Source: Bacillaceae bacterium OF18-1A
Lineage (GTDB): Bacteria; Bacillota; Bacilli; Bacillales; Bacillaceae_G
DNA length: 64,000 nt
Reading direction: 5' to 3'
Assembly (NCBI GenBank): GCA_027694045.1
Contig: JAQEWB010000001.1
Coordinates: 1,116,001 to 1,180,000 of the forward strand
Positions 61,466-64,000 of this stretch are shown here, piece by piece. The translations under genes were made by a program, and so were the position numbers. Below the pieces are notes generated by a model. That model ran no database searches. It worked only from the letters and a program-made list of their open reading frames with translations, and was not told the origin of the DNA. Every line of letters starts with the position of its first letter. Within the stretch, counting starts at the first letter, position 1.

Positions 61466-62248
61466 ATGATAATTGAACAAGATTATGATCATTTTATCGC
61501 GAGTTTTAAACAACAATTCCATATGGATATCGCTTCCTATAAGCAAGATAGAATGCGCCGTAGAATCGATGCTTTTATTTCAAGAAAAGGCTTTGAAAGC
61601 TACACCCATTTTTTGAGAAATTTACGTGCCGATCAAAACTTATTTTTAAGTTTTATTGACTATATTACGATTAACGTTTCGGAGTTTTTCAGAAATAAAG
61701 AACGGTGGCAAACACTAGAGACGAAAGCACTACCAAAATTACTTGCACAAAATAACGGAAAATTAAAAGTATGGAGTGCTGCTTGCGCTGCCGGCGAAGA
61801 GCCCTATACACTCTCTTTAATTTTATCAAAACATCTAACTCCGTTCCGCTACGACATACAAGCAACGGACCTTGATGTTCATATTTTAGAAACTGCAAAA
61901 CGCGGTCAATATACAGAACGTTCTTTGAAAGAATTACCTAATGACTTGAAAGAGCGTCATTTTACAAAAGAGAATGATATATATTCATTGCATCAAAACA
62001 TTAAACAAAACGTTACGTTCAAACAACACGACCTGTTAATGCAGTCATTTGATACAAATTACGATTTAATCATTTGTCGCAACGTGATGATTTACTTTAC
62101 AGAAGAAGCAAGAGTAAAACTGTATGAAAAATTTAGTCGTTCCTTACGAAAAGGCGGCGTATTATTTGTTGGCAGTACAGAACAAATTTTAACACCAGAA
62201 CGTTACAACCTTCAGCGATTTGATACATTCTTCTACGAAAAAATATAA
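61466..62248 (+). CDS. cheR: Chemotaxis receptor methyltransferase CheR
   Basis: This 260-residue SAM-dependent methyltransferase modifies glutamates of chemoreceptors for adaptation. The N-terminal helical domain (about 1-75, including MRRRIDAFISRKGFESYTHFL) precedes a Rossmann domain with WSAACAAGEEPYTLSLIL (motif I, SAACAAGEEPY) and NVMIYFTEEARVKLYEKF; DYDLIICRNVMIYF holds the family motif. A GTG at 61451 is an alternative start. Plus strand, separate from the flagellar run. Confidence 0.93.
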   Translation: MIIEQDYDHFIASFKQQFHMDIASYKQDRMRRRIDAFISRKGFESYTHFLRNLRADQNLFLSFIDYITINVSEFFRNKERWQTLETKALPKLLAQNNGKLKVWSAACAAGEEPYTLSLILSKHLTPFRYDIQATDLDVHILETAKRGQYTERSLKELPNDLKERHFTKENDIYSLHQNIKQNVTFKQHDLLMQSFDTNYDLIICRNVMIYFTEEARVKLYEKFSRSLRKGGVLFVGSTEQILTPERYNLQRFDTFFYEKI

Positions 62249-62249
62249 A

Positions 62250-62272
62250 GGGAAACTTTCATCAGTGTTTTT
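62250..62272 (+). repeat. Dispersed repeat, partial head E
   Basis: AAAGGGAAACTTTCATCAGTG follows the cheR stop directly; it matches the head of the repeat family. The rest of the element is not present. Confidence 0.45.
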
Positions 62273-62287
62273 TTGTTCATGCAGAAT

Positions 62288-62326
62288 AAAAAGGTCGTCA
62301 CTTCACAATGAAGTGACGACCTTTTT
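62288..62326. terminator. Bidirectional terminator
   Basis: The perfect 18-bp stem AAAAAGGTCGTCACTTCA / TGAAGTGACGACCTTTTT with a 3-nt loop lies between the convergent cheR and tail-anchored protein genes. Confidence 0.95.
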
Positions 62327-63035
62327 ATATAACTCGAATCAAAATAATGCAAACAACCCATATAAAGAGAAAAAGAAACGTCATAGACCATTTATGTTCT
62401 TGCATCGTACGTTTCAGAACCTCGGATAGTTGTGTCATATTCATTTCCGCAAGCGCTCTCCATACACTTACATCCCGCTCTTTAGGGTTTACGCTACCTA
62501 TTAAAATAGTTTCATTAGACATTTTCGTCATATAAGCAGTAATAACCGTTACCATTAAATTTATATTTCCTTCTGAAGGATCGCTTTCTACTCTAGAAAT
62601 AAGTGCACTTACATCTAGTAACGGAATATGTACCTTTCTACCAAATGATAGTTGCACTTCAGCGAAATCATACGTTCCATCCAGTAAAGGAAGTTCTTTT
62701 ATATGCGCCTGCTTAGCAAGTCCTTGCAAACTTCTAATTACTTGCTCATATACTTTTTCTGCTTGTTTCCCTTCTCCAGATAACACATGTAACTTTTTAA
62801 AAAGTTGCAACACTGTATCCATCTCTTTAGAAAGCATTTCTTTCACAATTTTCCCATCACCTAAACTGGCAAGCAAAATTCCTATCTCATTATCTTTCAT
62901 AATGATTTTAGACTGTCCCGTAAACACTAAGTTGCTACGCTTTCGTTCTTTCTGAATTTCATGTTCTGAAATAGCTGCAGGCTGTTTTAATGGTTGTAAC
63001 GTTTTATTTTCAATTGTCGTGCGGTTAATTTCCAT
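62325..63035 (-). CDS. Uncharacterised tail-anchored protein (236 aa)
   Basis: The soluble N-terminal 205 residues have no motif I recognise. A single hydrophobic segment at the C terminus (MTFLFLFIWVVCIILIRVI) would anchor it in the membrane with the bulk in the cytoplasm. LQLSFGRKVHIPLLDVSALISRVESD in the middle may be a strand-rich region. It lies next to chemotaxis genes on the minus strand; a motility link is only inferred. Confidence 0.65.
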   Translation of the reverse strand: MEINRTTIENKTLQPLKQPAAISEHEIQKERKRSNLVFTGQSKIIMKDNEIGILLASLGDGKIVKEMLSKEMDTVLQLFKKLHVLSGEGKQAEKVYEQVIRSLQGLAKQAHIKELPLLDGTYDFAEVQLSFGRKVHIPLLDVSALISRVESDPSEGNINLMVTVITAYMTKMSNETILIGSVNPKERDVSVWRALAEMNMTQLSEVLKRTMQEHKWSMTFLFLFIWVVCIILIRVI

Positions 63036-63055
63036 TTCAACGCCTCCACTACTAT

Positions 63056-63162
63056 AAAGTGAAACTTTATTCAGTGGGGGCTTTCTTCATTCCCCACTAA
63101 TTATTAGCCCTCACCAATCAGGCTTTTATGGGCAGTTGCCCCGCAAATAGCGGGATGAAATA
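63056..63162 (+). repeat. Dispersed repeat, fullest copy D
   Basis: This roughly 107-bp element has head AAAGTGAAACTTTATTCAGTGG, hairpin AGTGGGG/CCCCACT, ATTATTAGCCCTCACCAATC, GGGCA/TGCCC, hairpin CCCGC/GCGGG and tail GCGGGATGAAAT. The three short inverted repeats suggest a structured element or RNA. It lies between two minus-strand genes. Confidence 0.7.
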
Positions 63163-63163
63163 A

Positions 63164-64000
63164 TTAGCCCCATTCTTTATTACTCTTTAAAACTAAAAAC
63201 AATACAAATAAACCTGACATAATAGCAAACACATTAGAAGCTTGTACTCCTTGTTCACTCTCTTCTTTCTTCTCTTTTGGCGTTTCTTTCTTGTTCGAGA
63301 CGATTTGATCTTCCGTTTTTCTTGTTTTCTCTTTTTGAGCCTTCGTATTCGTTACACCTTTATTTTCAGGATCTTTTATAACGTAAGTGACTTCTTCTTT
63401 CTCTTTCAACGGTTCTTTTATAAACTGATTCACTTTCTCTTCTTGCTTTGGCGTTTGCACAACTGGAAAGTTTTCTTCTGGAAGCGGGATTTCTACTTTC
63501 GAATCTTCCTGCTTCTCTGTTTCTTTCTTATCTTCTAATTTATTTTCATTCTTTTGTTCTTCTATTTTTTTATCATCTTCCGTTTTTTGTCCAATAACAG
63601 AAACGATATATTCACTCTCTACAACAAGTTTATTACCTGCTGTATCTGCTATTTCTACAAACAGCTTATATGGTCCATTTGGCAACGCATCTGTTATTTC
63701 TAATATTTTTTGCCAATCCATATCTCGTTTATTGTAATCTAATAAAAAGGGAAACTCTTTATTTTCTTTTCCTTTTAATGTAACACGCACTTCTTTCACA
63801 ACAGATTCTACATCGGATGCTTTCACTCGCATATGTATAGAATCTCCCTGTTTCCGTTCAATTACATTCTCCGCTATTCCATCTATCGTAATTTTATGTA
63901 ACTTCGGCAATTCTTTATCTATAGTTGGTGTTTCATTTTTAATATGAATAAGCGGGACTTTCACTTCATTTTCGGTGAGCTCTTCTTTCTCATTTTCCTT
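63164..64000 (-). CDS. Surface protein with C-terminal membrane anchor (partial)
   Basis: The reading frame is open from the window edge (64000) to the stop at 63164, so only the last 278 residues are seen. The visible start region holds an Ig-like/adhesin-type beta domain (VRVTLKGKENKEFPFLLDYNKRDMDWQKILEITDALPNGPYKLFVEIADTAGNKLVVESEY), then a long Lys/Glu/Pro-rich linker, and a C-terminal hydrophobic helix (VFAIMSGLFVLFLVLK). It is probably a cell-wall-spanning protein anchored by that helix. A GTG at 63964 exists, but the frame upstream is coding-like, so it should not be taken as the start. Confidence 0.75.
   Translation of the reverse strand, partial: KENEKEELTENEVKVPLIHIKNETPTIDKELPKLHKITIDGIAENVIERKQGDSIHMRVKASDVESVVKEVRVTLKGKENKEFPFLLDYNKRDMDWQKILEITDALPNGPYKLFVEIADTAGNKLVVESEYIVSVIGQKTEDDKKIEEQKNENKLEDKKETEKQEDSKVEIPLPEENFPVVQTPKQEEKVNQFIKEPLKEKEEVTYVIKDPENKGVTNTKAQKEKTRKTEDQIVSNKKETPKEKKEESEQGVQASNVFAIMSGLFVLFLVLKSNKEWG

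Noticed and set aside
1..64000. tRNA or rRNA genes
   Set aside because: No cloverleaf-like sequence with TTCGA/GGTTC arms and no rRNA-like stretch was seen by reading; a tRNAscan run would settle it.

Overview
The window is chromosomal DNA of a low-GC, endospore-forming Firmicute, almost certainly a member of the Bacillus cereus group (cereus/thuringiensis/anthracis-like). The signs are strongly AT-rich DNA, GGAGG-type ribosome sites, a small acid-soluble spore protein (SspH), an FbpA-type iron-response peptide with a Fur box, a MogR motility repressor, several dispersed repeats of the kind known from this group, and a flagellar cluster in which the flagellin gene has a consensus sigma-A promoter and no sigD, flgM or csrA/fliW is seen alongside it. 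The species attribution is inference from gene content.

Bases 1-29,100 are a mosaic of small accessory and housekeeping units. They run: a BlaI/M56 regulatory pair followed by a ResA-like thioredoxin (with two candidate BlaI operators); an S51-type peptidase; a MATE exporter; a DUF2087 regulator; a tiny lipoprotein; fumarase (fumC); NhaC antiporter; a methyltransferase; an EamA exporter with a frameshifted GntR regulator; FbpA; a CDF metal exporter; an Asp-box (BNR) repeat protein; a truncated ECF sigma factor; a deleted asparagine synthetase; a PP2C-like protein; a MarR/DUF3147/hydrolase operon; an MFS exporter divergent from an XRE-TPR regulator with matching paired operators; sspH; a monooxygenase-like/DLH operon; a TetR regulator overlapping a small membrane protein; and the TrmB-AzlC-AzlD branched-chain amino-acid export operon. 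Many genes end in long, often bidirectional, hairpin terminators. Three loci are decayed (gntR frameshift, sigma fragment, asparagine synthetase) and one hydrolase appears to have lost its ATG.

Bases 29,197-60,785 are a continuous motility cluster, nearly all on the minus strand. In transcriptional order it holds yaaR, flgN-like, flgK, flgL, fliD, fliS, a fliT-position gene, flgB, flgC, fliE, fliF, fliG, fliH, fliI, fliJ-like, fliK-like, flgD, flgE, a DUF3964-like gene, a solo FliG-C-like gene, cheV, mogR, then (after the plus-strand flagellin gene) a lytic transglycosylase, a small FliN-like gene, fliM, fliN, fliO, fliP, fliQ, fliR, flhB, flhA, flhF and flgG. Together these encode the rod, hook, filament junction, C-ring and export gate, with MogR as the probable repressor; a perfect MogR-type box lies between flagellin and the transglycosylase. 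Bases 60,929-64,000 add cheR, two uncharacterised genes and the end of a surface protein.

The most unusual structure is a pair of related tandem-repeat arrays inside the motility cluster: about seven copies with a 147-bp period between mogR and cheV (about 42,282-43,245), and four copies with a 156-169-bp period between the DUF3964-like gene and the FliG-C-like gene (about 44,810-45,442). They share a core, contain hairpins, appear not to encode protein, lie 3' of transcribed genes, and in one unit carry a copied tail of the adjacent coding region.
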